A stretch of 58,096 nucleotides of DNA from Methanobrevibacter olleyae (GCA_015063035.1 SUTG01000008.1:1-58096); one strand, 5' to 3'; counted from the stretch's first letter, positions 8,736 to 17,885 are shown. A program made the numbers and translations. The notes: generated by a model not told the origin, from the letters alone.

Positions 8736-9977
8736 ATGAATGCTATAAGAACTTCCAATCAAGATGAAGATAAGATATTTACAAAAGACTTCTTTTTAAT
8801 CTTTGGAGCATTGCTCTTTTCAGCTCTTGTAATGTATGCATTGATGTCTACAGTTACTGAGTATGCCACTTTTATGGGAACAAGCGCTACTATAGCAGGT
8901 CTAGTATCAGGCATATACATCTTTGGAGGGCTTTGTTCAAGAATATATTCGGCCAATGCACTTGAAAGAAGGGATTGGAAGAGATTAGCCATTATTTTCT
9001 TAAGCATTCACTTTTTAGCATGCATTTTCTACTTTTTTGCAAACAATGTTTCCTTGCTTTTGATTGTGAGATTCATTCATGGGCTTGGATTTGGTGCTTC
9101 TGCAAATGCTATTGTTACCATTGCAAGTGCAATATTGCCTAAGAAACGTTTTGGAGAGGCATTTGGATACTTTATGCTTGGAACTACAATTGCGGTTGGC
9201 TTAGGCCCTTACATTTCAGGATTTTTCTATGACAATTGGGGGTCTATTGGTTCATTTAGCCTTGCAACAAGCTTTGCTTTTCTTGGACTCCTATGCATAC
9301 TCCTTTTGGATATCCGCAAATATGAGATCATTCATAACAGTGAGATTGATAATGCAATTGATGAGGGAGATATAAGCCGTAATCATATTGATTTAGAAGA
9401 AAAAGGAACAATCAGAAGTGTTATAGATAAGATATTTGAGATTCCAGCCATACCTGTATCTCTATTCACTGGACTTACAAGCCTCGGATATGTTTCCATA
9501 CTGTCCTTTTACAGATTATATGCTGTAGAAGTGGATTTGGTAGGGGCATTCTCCCTATTCTTTATAGTATATTCAATTGTTCTAGTGGCTTCAAGGCCTA
9601 TTGCAGGTAGAATCCAGGACAATTATGGAGACAGAATAATCTGTTTCACTGGAATAATTGCACAGGCTATAGGGATCTTCCTGATTGCTTGGATGCCTTC
9701 TGCATTGACTGTCCTTATTTGTGCAGTATGCGCTGCACTTGGTTTCGGTACACTTAATTCAGCTTGCACAGCCATTGTGACAAGGGACACATCAGCAAAT
9801 CGCCGTCCTTATGCAATATCAACATTCTTCATATTCTGTGATGGAACCATGGGATTTGGCCCTGCCTTGCTTGGATCATTTGTAAGTGCTACAAGCGGAT
9901 ATGCTCCAGTTTATTTCATATCATCATTCATCACATTGCTTGCATTGCCAATAGCTTTTTTTGCACTTAAAAAATAG
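8736..9977 (+). CDS. MFS transporter, 12-TM type
   Basis: A 413-aa major facilitator protein with two six-helix halves separated by a charged loop (about 190-235: EIDNAIDEGDISRNHIDLEE). The conserved loop after TM2 is degenerate, but RFIHGLGFGASANA and GEAFGYFMLGTTIAVGLGPYISG are typical of MFS TM4-TM5. The substrate is unknown; the closest general type is a drug or metabolite exporter. No ribosome binding site is visible, and the TATA box spacing fits a leaderless transcript. The gene follows the NSS symporter by 128 bases, with its own promoter. Confidence 0.85.
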   Translation: MNAIRTSNQDEDKIFTKDFFLIFGALLFSALVMYALMSTVTEYATFMGTSATIAGLVSGIYIFGGLCSRIYSANALERRDWKRLAIIFLSIHFLACIFYFFANNVSLLLIVRFIHGLGFGASANAIVTIASAILPKKRFGEAFGYFMLGTTIAVGLGPYISGFFYDNWGSIGSFSLATSFAFLGLLCILLLDIRKYEIIHNSEIDNAIDEGDISRNHIDLEEKGTIRSVIDKIFEIPAIPVSLFTGLTSLGYVSILSFYRLYAVEVDLVGAFSLFFIVYSIVLVASRPIAGRIQDNYGDRIICFTGIIAQAIGIFLIAWMPSALTVLICAVCAALGFGTLNSACTAIVTRDTSANRRPYAISTFFIFCDGTMGFGPALLGSFVSATSGYAPVYFISSFITLLALPIAFFALKK

Positions 9978-10215
9978 TTTAAAAAAATATCCTTTTTTTA
10001 TATCAATTTTAAATGAAATATAGTTTACTTTTTATAAAAATATTCATTCTCATCAAATTTAAATATAAAAGAATAAATACATTAATGGAAATAAATATTT
10101 TCATAGTGATTATAATCTTGACTTATCAAATACGATCTTTTATTATTTGAAAAGATTATTAATTATATGTCAAATGATTGTAATGATTATATGACAAATT
10201 ATCGTAGGTGAAACT

Positions 10216-10770
10216 ATGAATATTTTATTGATAATTCTAATCGTTATACTAATCATTATTCTTGTAGCTGTTGTAGCCATTTACAATGGCCTTGTAACCG
10301 CAAGAAACAAAGTAAAGAATGCATGGGCTCAAATCGATGTTCAATTGAATAGAAGAGCAGATTTGATTCCTAATTTAGTTGAAACCGTTAAAGGATACGC
10401 AGCTCATGAAAGCTCTGTATTTGAAGACGTTACTGCAGCAAGAGCAGGATTGATGAATGCAAATGGCGTAAAGGAAATAGGTGAAGCTAACAATCAATTG
10501 TCCAACACCTTAAAGACCTTGTTTGCTGTTGCTGAAAACTATCCTGAATTGAAAGCAAATGAAAACTTTAGGCAATTGCAGGATCAATTGGCACAAACTG
10601 AGGATAAGATAGCTTATTCCAGACAGTTCTACAACGATACTGTATTGATGTATAACAACAAATGCCAAACATTCCCAAGCAATATCTTTGCAGGAATCTT
10701 CGGATTCAATGAAGCTGACTTCTTTGAAGTAGCTGGAGAAGCAAGATCCGTACCTAAAGTAGAATTCTAG
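10216..10770 (+). CDS. lemA: LemA family protein
   Basis: A 184-aa LemA protein: an N-terminal transmembrane helix (about 3-24) followed by a helical domain containing [21 protein letters not shown] and later [26 protein letters not shown], both hallmark segments. The bulk of the protein probably faces outward, but its function is not known. AGGTGAAACT precedes the ATG. It lies 192 bases ahead of a DUF2207 protein, a frequent partner of LemA in bacteria and archaea, so the pair probably acts together at the membrane. The 3' end merges into a 13-bp tandem array. Confidence 0.93.
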   Translation: MNILLIILIVILIIILVAVVAIYNGLVTARNKVKNAWAQIDVQLNRRADLIPNLVETVKGYAAHESSVFEDVTAARAGLMNANGVKEIGEANNQLSNTLKTLFAVAENYPELKANENFRQLQDQLAQTEDKIAYSRQFYNDTVLMYNNKCQTFPSNIFAGIFGFNEADFFEVAGEARSVPKVEF

Positions 10771-10900
10771 TATTCTAATTTAGTTTTCTAATTTAGTTTT
10801 CCAATTTAGTATTCTAATTTAGTTTTCTAAAATAGTATTCTAAAATAGTATTCTAAAATAGTATTCTAAAATAGTATTCTAAAATAGTATTCTAATCTAG
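10771..10900. repeat. 13-bp tandem repeat, ten copies, after lemA
   Basis: Ten 13-base units, the commonest being TATTCTAAAATAG, begin directly after the lemA stop codon; the gene's own end (GAATTCTAG) resembles a unit. Every unit ends in TAG, and since 13 is not a multiple of three, stop codons cycle through all three frames. The array lies in the lemA-DUF2207 spacer. Confidence 0.95.
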
Positions 10901-10962
10901 TATCTAATATAATATTCAGTTAATATGTGGAGTATCTCTCCATATATTAATGGGAGAAATGT

Positions 10963-12750
10963 ATGAATTTCAAAAGCAAGGCATTGGCTATTCTTTTAGT
11001 CATCATATTCTGTCTATCTCTATTGCCTACTGCATCTGCTGTAGACTATTCAATTCCATATGCAAATGTGGATATACAGGTATACGATGATGGACTCATC
11101 AATGTTTATGAAGAGATTGACTATCATTTCGATTCATCAGCCAATGGCGTTTACAGGGACATTCCCTTAAAGAAGAATCAGTCTGTTGAGAATCTTCATC
11201 TTTATGTTGATGGTGCTTATGCTGATTATCAGATAATTGAGGGAAGCAATCAGGAGAGAATAAAGATATATCTTTACCGTGATGCAGCAAAAACCAAAAA
11301 GATTCTTCCAGGCACTGACGTTAAGGTCTATCTCCAATATGACTTCACCCATGTTGTAAAGGTCTACAATGATGTGGCTGAACTCCAATACAAGGTTTGG
11401 GGAGATGAATGGGAAGAGGATTTAGGTTCATTGGATGCTGTAATTCGTTTCCCAGATGATAAGGAGCTTGAATATTGGATAAACCCTGCATATAGCGATG
11501 CCCAAGCAAAATGGTCCAATGGCACTTTATTGGTCAGCAGTGACGGCGTATCTGAAGGAAGCTATGTTGAAGCAAGGGCGCTTATTCCTTTAGAGGAATT
11601 CTCATCAAGCACCCCTTATGCACAGCACATCAATAAGGATGCTGCAGATGAGATAAGGAGCATGCAGAAAAGTGAAGCGGATACACAGAACCTATTAAGC
11701 ACTGTAGGCTCTGTAGTGAATTATCTTCTTGTTGCCTTATGTGCCATTCCACTTGCAATCTATTATAGGTTTGGAAGGGAACCGAAAACTGATTATCAAG
11801 GAATATATGAGCATGAGCCTCCTACCAATGATCCGCCGGCATTTGTAAATGCTCTAATGAGCGGATTCGGTAAGAATGTTGGTGATTTGGACCAAAAGGC
11901 TTTCCAAGCCACAATCATGGATTTGATTGATAGGGGAAAACTTGGTGTGGACTCTGAAGAGGATACAGAATTCACTAAAACCACTTTCCTAACAGTAAAG
12001 TCCATGGATGGCCTTGAAAGGTATGAAAGGGAATTGATTGACATTTTTAGGACTTATGAATTGAATGGAAGAATCAGTTTCACATATATGCAGGATTGCT
12101 TAAGGGAGGAAAACCAAGCTCGCTCTTACCAGGAAAGATATGACAATTGGTGCCAAAACTTCAAGAATGACTATTTGCCTGATGAGTTATTAAGCGAATA
12201 CTTTGACCAAACAGGTTCCGACTATATGATGTACTTTGGTATAGTGGCTCTCATCTTGGCGATTATCGTTGGTGCATTATCAATTTTCTTGCACTTTAGA
12301 GGAAGCTTCATAACAACTATCGTTGCAGTGTTCTTTGCAATCGTAGGAATTGGCTGTCTTATCATGCCCTCTGGAATAGGAGGCAAATACACACTAAAAG
12401 GAAAGCTTTACACTGAAAAATGGGAGAAATTCAAGAAGTTCCTTAAGGATTACTCCTTGATTAAGGAGCATCCTCCGGAATCCATTGCAATATGGAACAA
12501 GTATTTGGTTTATGCAACTGCACTTGGTGTAGCTGATGAGGTTTATAAAGCGATGAAACTGCATGTTTATGGCGGTTTGGATGATCCTAATTACACTACA
12601 AATGACCTCTTCATGTTCTATTATCTTGGTGGTTACAATCATGTAAACAGTTCATTTGCAACTGCGTCATCCACCATTTCAGCTGCCAACAATGACTCCA
12701 TAGGAGGAATCGGAGGCGGTTCCGGTGGTGGAGGTGGTGGTGCTTTCTAA
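10963..12750 (+). CDS. DUF2207 membrane protein with Gly-rich tail
   Basis: A 595-aa protein with a signal-like segment (about 1-26, ending TASA), an extracytoplasmic DUF2207 beta-domain (about 27-235), a membrane helix near 245-268, a cytoplasmic part, two adjacent helices near 425-468 and a cytoplasmic end finishing in GGIGGGSGGGGGGAF. This layout matches YciQ-like DUF2207 proteins, which occur next to lemA. The function is unknown; an envelope role is likely. GGGAG precedes the ATG. Upstream, 10923-10946 forms an imperfect hairpin (GTGGAG against CTCCAT) near the leader. A GC-rich palindrome lies just after the stop codon. Confidence 0.88.
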   Translation: MNFKSKALAILLVIIFCLSLLPTASAVDYSIPYANVDIQVYDDGLINVYEEIDYHFDSSANGVYRDIPLKKNQSVENLHLYVDGAYADYQIIEGSNQERIKIYLYRDAAKTKKILPGTDVKVYLQYDFTHVVKVYNDVAELQYKVWGDEWEEDLGSLDAVIRFPDDKELEYWINPAYSDAQAKWSNGTLLVSSDGVSEGSYVEARALIPLEEFSSSTPYAQHINKDAADEIRSMQKSEADTQNLLSTVGSVVNYLLVALCAIPLAIYYRFGREPKTDYQGIYEHEPPTNDPPAFVNALMSGFGKNVGDLDQKAFQATIMDLIDRGKLGVDSEEDTEFTKTTFLTVKSMDGLERYERELIDIFRTYELNGRISFTYMQDCLREENQARSYQERYDNWCQNFKNDYLPDELLSEYFDQTGSDYMMYFGIVALILAIIVGALSIFLHFRGSFITTIVAVFFAIVGIGCLIMPSGIGGKYTLKGKLYTEKWEKFKKFLKDYSLIKEHPPESIAIWNKYLVYATALGVADEVYKAMKLHVYGGLDDPNYTTNDLFMFYYLGGYNHVNSSFATASSTISAANNDSIGGIGGGSGGGGGGAF

Positions 12751-12775
12751 CCAGATTTATGCACCAGCTTTCCGC

Positions 12776-12810
12776 CCAGCTTTTCCGCCCCTTCGGGGCG
12801 CAAAACCTGG
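12776..12810. repeat. GC-rich palindromic element, copy 2
   Basis: The same 35-base layout as the element at 6811-6845, but with inner stem CGCCCC-TTC-GGGGCG: both arms have changed together, keeping the pairing. A partial copy of its left arm (ACCAGCTTTCCGCC) lies just before it at 12763-12776. The flanking ACCAAAACTTTTTC resembles the flank of copy 1. Confidence 0.85.
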
Positions 12811-12950
12811 ACCAAAACTTTTTCCACTATTAGTGTAATTAAAGTTCTTTTTTTCATTTTTTTATTTTATACTATTTTTATTTTATATTTTCTCTTGATT
12901 AGAGTATTACTTTCTTATTATTACTTTCACGCTGTTATCTATTGATAGAA

Positions 12951-12974
12951 TAATACTCTTTATAAAGAGTATTA
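12951..12974. promoter_or_regulatory. 24-bp perfect palindrome, possible operator
   Basis: TAATACTCTTTA is followed directly by its reverse complement, giving a 24-base perfect dyad. An extra half-like copy AGAGTATTAC lies at 12901-12910. It sits in the 720-bp gap between the DUF2207 gene and the MFS gene at 13532. A regulator-binding site and a transcript-end hairpin are both possible. The rest of the gap (12811-13344) is AT-rich and has no ORF that I can support. Confidence 0.4.
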
Positions 12975-13344
12975 CTGGTTTAAGCTATTTTTAGCCATTT
13001 GTAATAAGAAAAACTTTATATGATTATTACTACTATATATTAAATAAGCATGATATTACTTTTTAATAAATTTTTATTATTTTTATCAATATTATCGCTG
13101 TGTTACCTTTAAGTTAGAATCTGAAAGTTTATTGAAAATGATATTGTGCAAATTAAGATAATAAGTATGTTTACTTATTTTCTCTCCTTAATGCATTTTA
13201 GATAAGGTTATGATGATTTGCAGATAAAAAGTTTATTTAAATCTTAAAAATCACTACAATCCAAATATTATTTAATATATTTCTAAATCACAAAACATTA
13301 TAATAGCAATCTCTTCTGCAAATCGTTATAATCTTCATCTAGAC

Positions 13345-13495
13345 TTTTTTTAGCTATTCTATGACTTCTATTGATGTTCTCTTTTTAAAAATTATATATA
13401 AACTTATATTGAATCTAGGCTATTTTTTAGCTATTCTATAGACTTCTATTGATGTTCTCTTTTTAAAAATTATATAAAAACTTATATTGAATCTA
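13345..13495. repeat. About 78-bp duplication of a promoter region
   Basis: Two copies (from 13345 and 13423) share TTTTTTAGCTATTCTAT, CTTCTATTGATGTTCTC and a TATA-like AATTATATA segment. Copy 2 ends about 35 bases before the MFS start at 13532, so its TATA at 13470-13478 is the likely promoter and copy 1 gives a second one. Confidence 0.85.
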
Positions 13496-13531
13496 ATTTA
13501 TAATTAATAATATCAATCAAAAGGTGTTAAT

Positions 13532-14914
13532 GTGGGTATTGTTGATAGATTAGGTTTGGAAAGATCAGTTATTCTGCTTGCTGCAGTGGTTTCATTTGTC
13601 ACTGCTTTTCTAGCAAACATTACGGTGGCTCTTCCTCTCATTGCACGTGAACTTGCAATGAGCAATATAGTTCAAAATTGGGTTGCCACAATCTTTTTGC
13701 TTGCAATTGCTGCATTGTCAATACCTTTAGGAAAATATACAAGCAAATATGGCCTTAAACGGTCTTTATTCATTGGAATTATAGTCACTATGATAGGAGT
13801 GATAATATCCTGCTTCTCTTTTTCAAGTGAAATGCTCTTGTTCTCAAGAGTTGTTCAGGGAATAGGGACTGCATTCATCAATGTGGCTTCAATGGCACTT
13901 ATCGTTTCTGCTGTTCCACAAGAAACCCGTGGACAGGCATTGGGATTGAACATTGCAGGAGTTTACATAGGTTTATCTTCAGCTCCTGTCATAGGTGGAA
14001 TAGTTATCTATTATCTAGGATGGCAAAGCATTTTCTATTGCATGCTTCCTTTCCTCATATTCTCAGCTTATCTGTGCTACTCATTGAAAGATGAATGGAC
14101 AATGTATGATGGTGTGATGGATAGGATTGGATCTGTTGTCTATATGCTTGGAATATTGCTTTTTGTTTATGGATTCACTGTAATCAACACTGGCTTAGGT
14201 AAGATGCTATTGGTAGCTGGTTTGGCCTTGCTGATTTGCTTTGGGTATATTGAATTGAGGGTTAATGATCCTGTATTTGAAGTGAGATTGTTTAAGAATG
14301 CAAGGTTCTCCTCTTCAAATTTAGCATCCTTGATAAGTTATTTGGCAACTTTTGTAATCACATACATACTGACCTATCATTTTCAATACATTATGGGTTT
14401 AGATTCACAAATATCTGGCCTACTTCTAATAGTGACACCTGTTATGATGGCAATATTGGCACCGATATCAGGCAGGATATCAGACAAGATAGACCCTCAA
14501 AAGCTTGCAGCAATTGGTATGGGATTTGTAGCTATGGCGATTCTTATTCTATGCTTCCTAAATGAGTCAACTCCATTGTACCTCATTATAATTGCAATGC
14601 TCCTGCAGGGAATAGGCTATGGAATGTTTTCAACTCCAAACACCAATGCGATAATGAGTTCAGTGCCTAAAGAGGAGACAGGTACAGCTTCTGCATCACT
14701 TGCAGCTATGAGAGTTATCGGTCAGACATTAAGTATCGGATTGTTGACTGTAATTTTTGCTTACATTATGGGAAATGTGCCTATTGTACCGGAATATTAT
14801 CCTCTTCTTATGGAAAGTTCAAGGATTTCCTGTATAATTTCAGCTATTCTATGTGTGATTGCAGTCTTTGCATCATTGGTTGGATTAAGATCTGATATTG
14901 AGTATGAGACTTAA
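13532..14914 (+). CDS. MFS transporter, DHA2-like (about 14 TM)
   Basis: A 460-aa major facilitator protein of the multidrug:proton DHA2 type. The NITVALPLIARELAMS segment of TM1, the loop GKYTSKYGLKRSLFIG after TM2 and RVVQGIGTAFINVASMALI in TM4 (motif C region nearby in GIVIYYLGWQSIFY) are typical. It probably exports a toxic compound in exchange for protons. The GTG start at 13532 follows AAAGGTG and gives the expected N-terminus. Its promoter region is duplicated, and a perfect palindrome lies 560 bases upstream, so regulated expression is plausible. It ends in T runs at 14921-14947. Confidence 0.87.
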   Translation: MGIVDRLGLERSVILLAAVVSFVTAFLANITVALPLIARELAMSNIVQNWVATIFLLAIAALSIPLGKYTSKYGLKRSLFIGIIVTMIGVIISCFSFSSEMLLFSRVVQGIGTAFINVASMALIVSAVPQETRGQALGLNIAGVYIGLSSAPVIGGIVIYYLGWQSIFYCMLPFLIFSAYLCYSLKDEWTMYDGVMDRIGSVVYMLGILLFVYGFTVINTGLGKMLLVAGLALLICFGYIELRVNDPVFEVRLFKNARFSSSNLASLISYLATFVITYILTYHFQYIMGLDSQISGLLLIVTPVMMAILAPISGRISDKIDPQKLAAIGMGFVAMAILILCFLNESTPLYLIIIAMLLQGIGYGMFSTPNTNAIMSSVPKEETGTASASLAAMRVIGQTLSIGLLTVIFAYIMGNVPIVPEYYPLLMESSRISCIISAILCVIAVFASLVGLRSDIEYET

Positions 14915-14920
14915 TCTTAT

Positions 14921-14947
14921 CTTTTTACTTTTTTTAGTTTTTTTTTT
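14921..14947 (+). terminator. T-run terminator after the MFS gene
   Basis: Runs of five, seven and ten T within 27 bases of the stop codon, a classic archaeal terminator. Confidence 0.6.
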
Positions 14948-15051
14948 AAAAATAGTTTATTTTATATTTTTCATCTTTTTTTTTTATTCATAAATGGTTT
15001 AATATAGCAAACCTTTATAAGTAACGAATTTTATATTATTGTTCCGGTGAT

Positions 15052-15327
15052 ATGATGATAGGTAAAAGCAATATTTTAAAAAAACAGGAACAGGAAAAAG
15101 AACTCCCAGATTACGGAATCGGTCCAATTGTAGCTGCATACTTCTTGGGATACCTCAAATCTGAAAACGGTGAAAAGATTGCAGATGAGGATATTGAAAA
15201 ACTTTATATTGGAGCTTGCCTTAAAATGGGAATCGGTCCAGTGGAAGACCTTTCTGAAATGTTCCAAGTATTATTTGGCTTAGGTGAAGAGAAAAAAGAT
15301 GACAAACCTCTTCAGTACTATGCTTAA
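15052..15327 (+). CDS. Hypothetical protein, 91 aa
   Basis: A small soluble protein of unknown function. It begins with two ATG codons (15052 and 15055), preceded by CCGGTGAT; either could be used. It holds a lysine/glutamate-rich N-terminus, then DYGIGPIVAAYFLGYLKSENG and a helical segment ending in a charged tail. The repeated GIGP motif (residues about 24-27 and 61-64) suggests two similar halves. A TATA-like CTTTATAAGT lies at 15011-15020. No neighbour gives a hint of function. Confidence 0.7.
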   Translation: MMIGKSNILKKQEQEKELPDYGIGPIVAAYFLGYLKSENGEKIADEDIEKLYIGACLKMGIGPVEDLSEMFQVLFGLGEEKKDDKPLQYYA

Positions 15328-15406
15328 ATAATCTATTTTTTCTTTTTTTTAAATTTTCAATCAATAGTAAGATGCATTATTTATGGGTCATTTTATCACA
15401 TAATCT

Positions 15407-15742
15407 TTAATTAGCTATTATATATACAAATCTGTAATATTCATATAGGTTGTTCTTTTTACAGAATGCTATCATATGACTTATGATCTGGTCTATTATT
15501 CTTTCACGTTTTTCAAATTCAACAGAAATCATATTTTTAATTTCAAAAACTTTTTCTATTATATCGCTATCGTAGGTTACGCTTACAGTAATTTTTCCCA
15601 ATCCCATTTTTTCTGTGATTCTATCCATTTCATTTTTAAAGAAAAATATAAACTCTTTCTCTTCCTCTTCTAATAAGCTATACAACACATTTGATGGATA
15701 CTCTGTTACTAAACTATTGTCTTCATTAATTATCTTATACAT
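15407..15742 (-). CDS. Hypothetical partner of a HEPN protein, 111 aa
   Basis: A 111-aa soluble protein with an acidic middle (YSLLEEEEKEFIFFFKNEM) and a helical C-terminus; no family recognised. AGGAGA sits seven bases before the ATG, and the start lies ten bases after the end of the HEPN frame (15753), so the two form an operon read right to left. By position it could be an antitoxin or regulator of the HEPN protein; nothing in the sequence proves this. Its frame is intact while the HEPN gene is frameshifted. Confidence 0.6.
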   Translation of the reverse strand: MYKIINEDNSLVTEYPSNVLYSLLEEEEKEFIFFFKNEMDRITEKMGLGKITVSVTYDSDIIEKVFEIKNMISVEFEKRERIIDQIISHMIAFCKKNNLYEYYRFVYIIAN

Positions 15743-15752
15743 TTTTATTCTC

Positions 15753-16174
15753 CTATAATTTCTCTAATTTCAATTCATCAAAAATCTCATTCATATATTT
15801 AATTGAATCTGCCACATCTTCATCAGTTAGGGGATTGTACATTTTATAATCTGCTCTTTTACGTAATTCATGTAATTGAAATAGTTTACTGCTTGTTTTA
15901 TGATAATTTAGCTCATCTAAGCATCTCTAACCTGTTGATGCTCAGTCTTATAATCTTCTCCTTTAACTTTAAATTCCCATTTTTTCTTTAGCTTAAATTC
16001 ATGTTCTTCCAGCCATAACAATGCATAGGAATAGGCACTATAATAAGCCCTGTTCACTATTGTTCCATTTACTGCACGTTTTCCAGTATATGGCTTTTGG
16101 AACTTTTCCTTATTGATGTTTAATAGTTTTGTAAATTTATATAATCTATATTGGGGATATTTGTCTATTTTCAA
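15753..16174 (-). pseudogene. HEPN-domain protein gene, frameshifted
   Basis: The first 85 codons (16174 down to 15917) encode NRAYYSAYSYALLWLEEHEF, a typical HEPN helix, and stop at VRDA. The next frame continues the family directly: LDELNYHKTSSKLFQLHELR then KRADYKMYNPLTDEDVADS, ending at TAG 15753-15755. The two halves join if one base is restored near 15918-15920, so the gene lost one nucleotide or the assembly has an error. The joined product is about 140 aa and has the LR-x-RADY segment found in this HEPN subgroup. HEPN proteins are often RNases or their inactive relatives in toxin systems. The start is a TTG after GAAGTGAT. The small gene at 15407-15742 follows in the same operon. Confidence 0.75.
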
Positions 16175-16555
16175 GGTATCACTTCAGGTTATCAAATATC
16201 ATTCACTGAAGAAAAAACAAATTACATATTCAAAATTACCCTAATACTTACTTGTTCATTTAAAAAAGATAGTATATAAGTCTATCGATTTTTAAATTGA
16301 ATATTATTGCTTTAAATCAATTTTATAGACTAATTAGAATATTTTTTTAGATATAGTAAACTATAATTGACTTGTTATATTATAACGAAACAAATAAATC
16401 GTATTTTCATCATTAAATTGATTTACATCGAAAAAATTTTAGAAATATAATATTCCATTAGATAATTATAAATAATTTTAAAAATAGACTATTTTTATTA
16501 ATTTAAAATAAAAAATTATAATTATTTAACTTATTTTACTTTTTGCAGTGGTATC
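16175..16555. other. 381-bp divergent non-coding gap
   Basis: Very AT-rich DNA between the minus-strand HEPN operon and the plus-strand CARF gene. Promoters for both must lie here; several TATA-like stretches occur and none stands out. The CARF start has only GGTATC before it. I see no repeat or ORF. Confidence 0.4.
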
Positions 16556-17845
16556 ATGAGAAGGAAAATAAAGACTCTATTTATGACAGTGGGAACTGGA
16601 GTTAATCCAAATTCAGATGAGGAGAGCTATCAAAGATTGGCTAAAGGATTATACAATTCAATTAACAAGATCTCTCCAGATTATATAGTGTTCTTTGCCT
16701 CAGAAATATCAAAGACTACAATAGATTATGTTAAGGAACTCTTTGAGGCAGATGATGATGTATTCATTGAAGGTGAAGACTATGAAATTTCAATTTTATA
16801 TGATATAGACAGTTTCAATGACTGCTTCGAAACATTTGAAAGAATGATATGGAAATTCAACATATTATCTAAAGACAAGCATGAAATAATCATGGATTAC
16901 ACTTCCGGAACCAAAACAATGTCTGCTGCAATGGCTTGCTGCGGAATGTTCTATTCAGTGGACCTTATCAGTGTTACTGGAGACAGGAAGAATGGAACAG
17001 TATCCCTTGGTACAGAAACAATAAAGTATCAAAACCTCTATAAGGTCTATGACAAGTTTTCACTAATGAGAGTCAGGAATTACTTCAATGCAAACAGATT
17101 TTACACTGCAAGTGAAATATTGGAAAAAATAGTTGATGAAAGCATTCACACAGAAGATCTTATGAATCTTTCCAATGCATATTATGCATGGGACAATATG
17201 GACTTTGATGTCGCTTACGATTTTCTAACTAAAGTGGAGTTGAATCTCTTAGAGCTTAAGGAAATCAAGGATGATATCAAGATTAACCTAAAGGCCTTAG
17301 GCGCTATAGTTAGGTCTCAACACGAGAATCTCAAGAACTGCTATATTCTTGCAAGCTTGATTAATAATTCAATAAGAAGGGCAGAGGAATATAAGTATGA
17401 TGATGCCATCGCTCGATTATATAGGGCATTTGAATTGATTGCACAAATTAGGCTTGCTTCTTATGGATTAACAAGTTCAGATATTGATGTTAATATACTT
17501 TTAGAGAAAAAAGTCAGCCAGGAATTCATTGATGCACTTGAAAAAACAAGGGATGAAGGCAAAATAAAAATAGGATTGATTAAGGATTATGAGCTATTGG
17601 CAGAATTGGATGATGATTTGGGAAAGTACTTTGCAGAAAATAGGCATAGCATCAACAATATAACCATTAAAAGAAATAATTCAATCTTGGCTCATGGACT
17701 TGAATCATTGGACAAGGAGGATTTCGATCAATTTGAAGAGCTTGTTGAAAACCTTGCCCGCAAGTTGGATAAGGATATGGGCAAGTTCCTCAAAGAGACC
17801 AAATTCGCTAAATTTGATTTGAAAGTAAAGATGAATGAGATTTAG
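16556..17845 (+). CDS. CARF-HEPN protein, TIGR02710/Csm6-like
   Basis: A 429-aa protein of the CRISPR-associated CARF type. The N-terminal Rossmann-like domain begins LFMTVGTGVNP and contains MDYTSGTKTMSAAM (about 113-126), the ligand-binding loop of CARF proteins; family members sense cyclic oligoadenylate from type III CRISPR complexes. The C-terminal half has YDDAIARLYRAFELIAQIRL and then R373-x6-H380 in RNNSILAH, a HEPN RNase motif. It would therefore act as a ligand-switched RNase. No cas gene or CRISPR array lies in this window, so it is an orphan here. The gene begins at the first ATG. Its 3' end is duplicated as a 41-bp repeat. Confidence 0.82.
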   Translation: MRRKIKTLFMTVGTGVNPNSDEESYQRLAKGLYNSINKISPDYIVFFASEISKTTIDYVKELFEADDDVFIEGEDYEISILYDIDSFNDCFETFERMIWKFNILSKDKHEIIMDYTSGTKTMSAAMACCGMFYSVDLISVTGDRKNGTVSLGTETIKYQNLYKVYDKFSLMRVRNYFNANRFYTASEILEKIVDESIHTEDLMNLSNAYYAWDNMDFDVAYDFLTKVELNLLELKEIKDDIKINLKALGAIVRSQHENLKNCYILASLINNSIRRAEEYKYDDAIARLYRAFELIAQIRLASYGLTSSDIDVNILLEKKVSQEFIDALEKTRDEGKIKIGLIKDYELLAELDDDLGKYFAENRHSINNITIKRNNSILAHGLESLDKEDFDQFEELVENLARKLDKDMGKFLKETKFAKFDLKVKMNEI

Positions 17846-17885
17846 GATTTTCATTCAATCTGAAAGTAAAGATGAATGAGATTTA
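17820..17885. repeat. 41-bp offset duplication of the CARF gene end
   Basis: TGAAAGTAAAGATGAATGAG with the following ATTTA occurs at 17820 and again at 17861. The first copy holds the last codons before the CARF-HEPN stop; the second lies in the short convergent spacer before the TPR gene. Confidence 0.92.
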
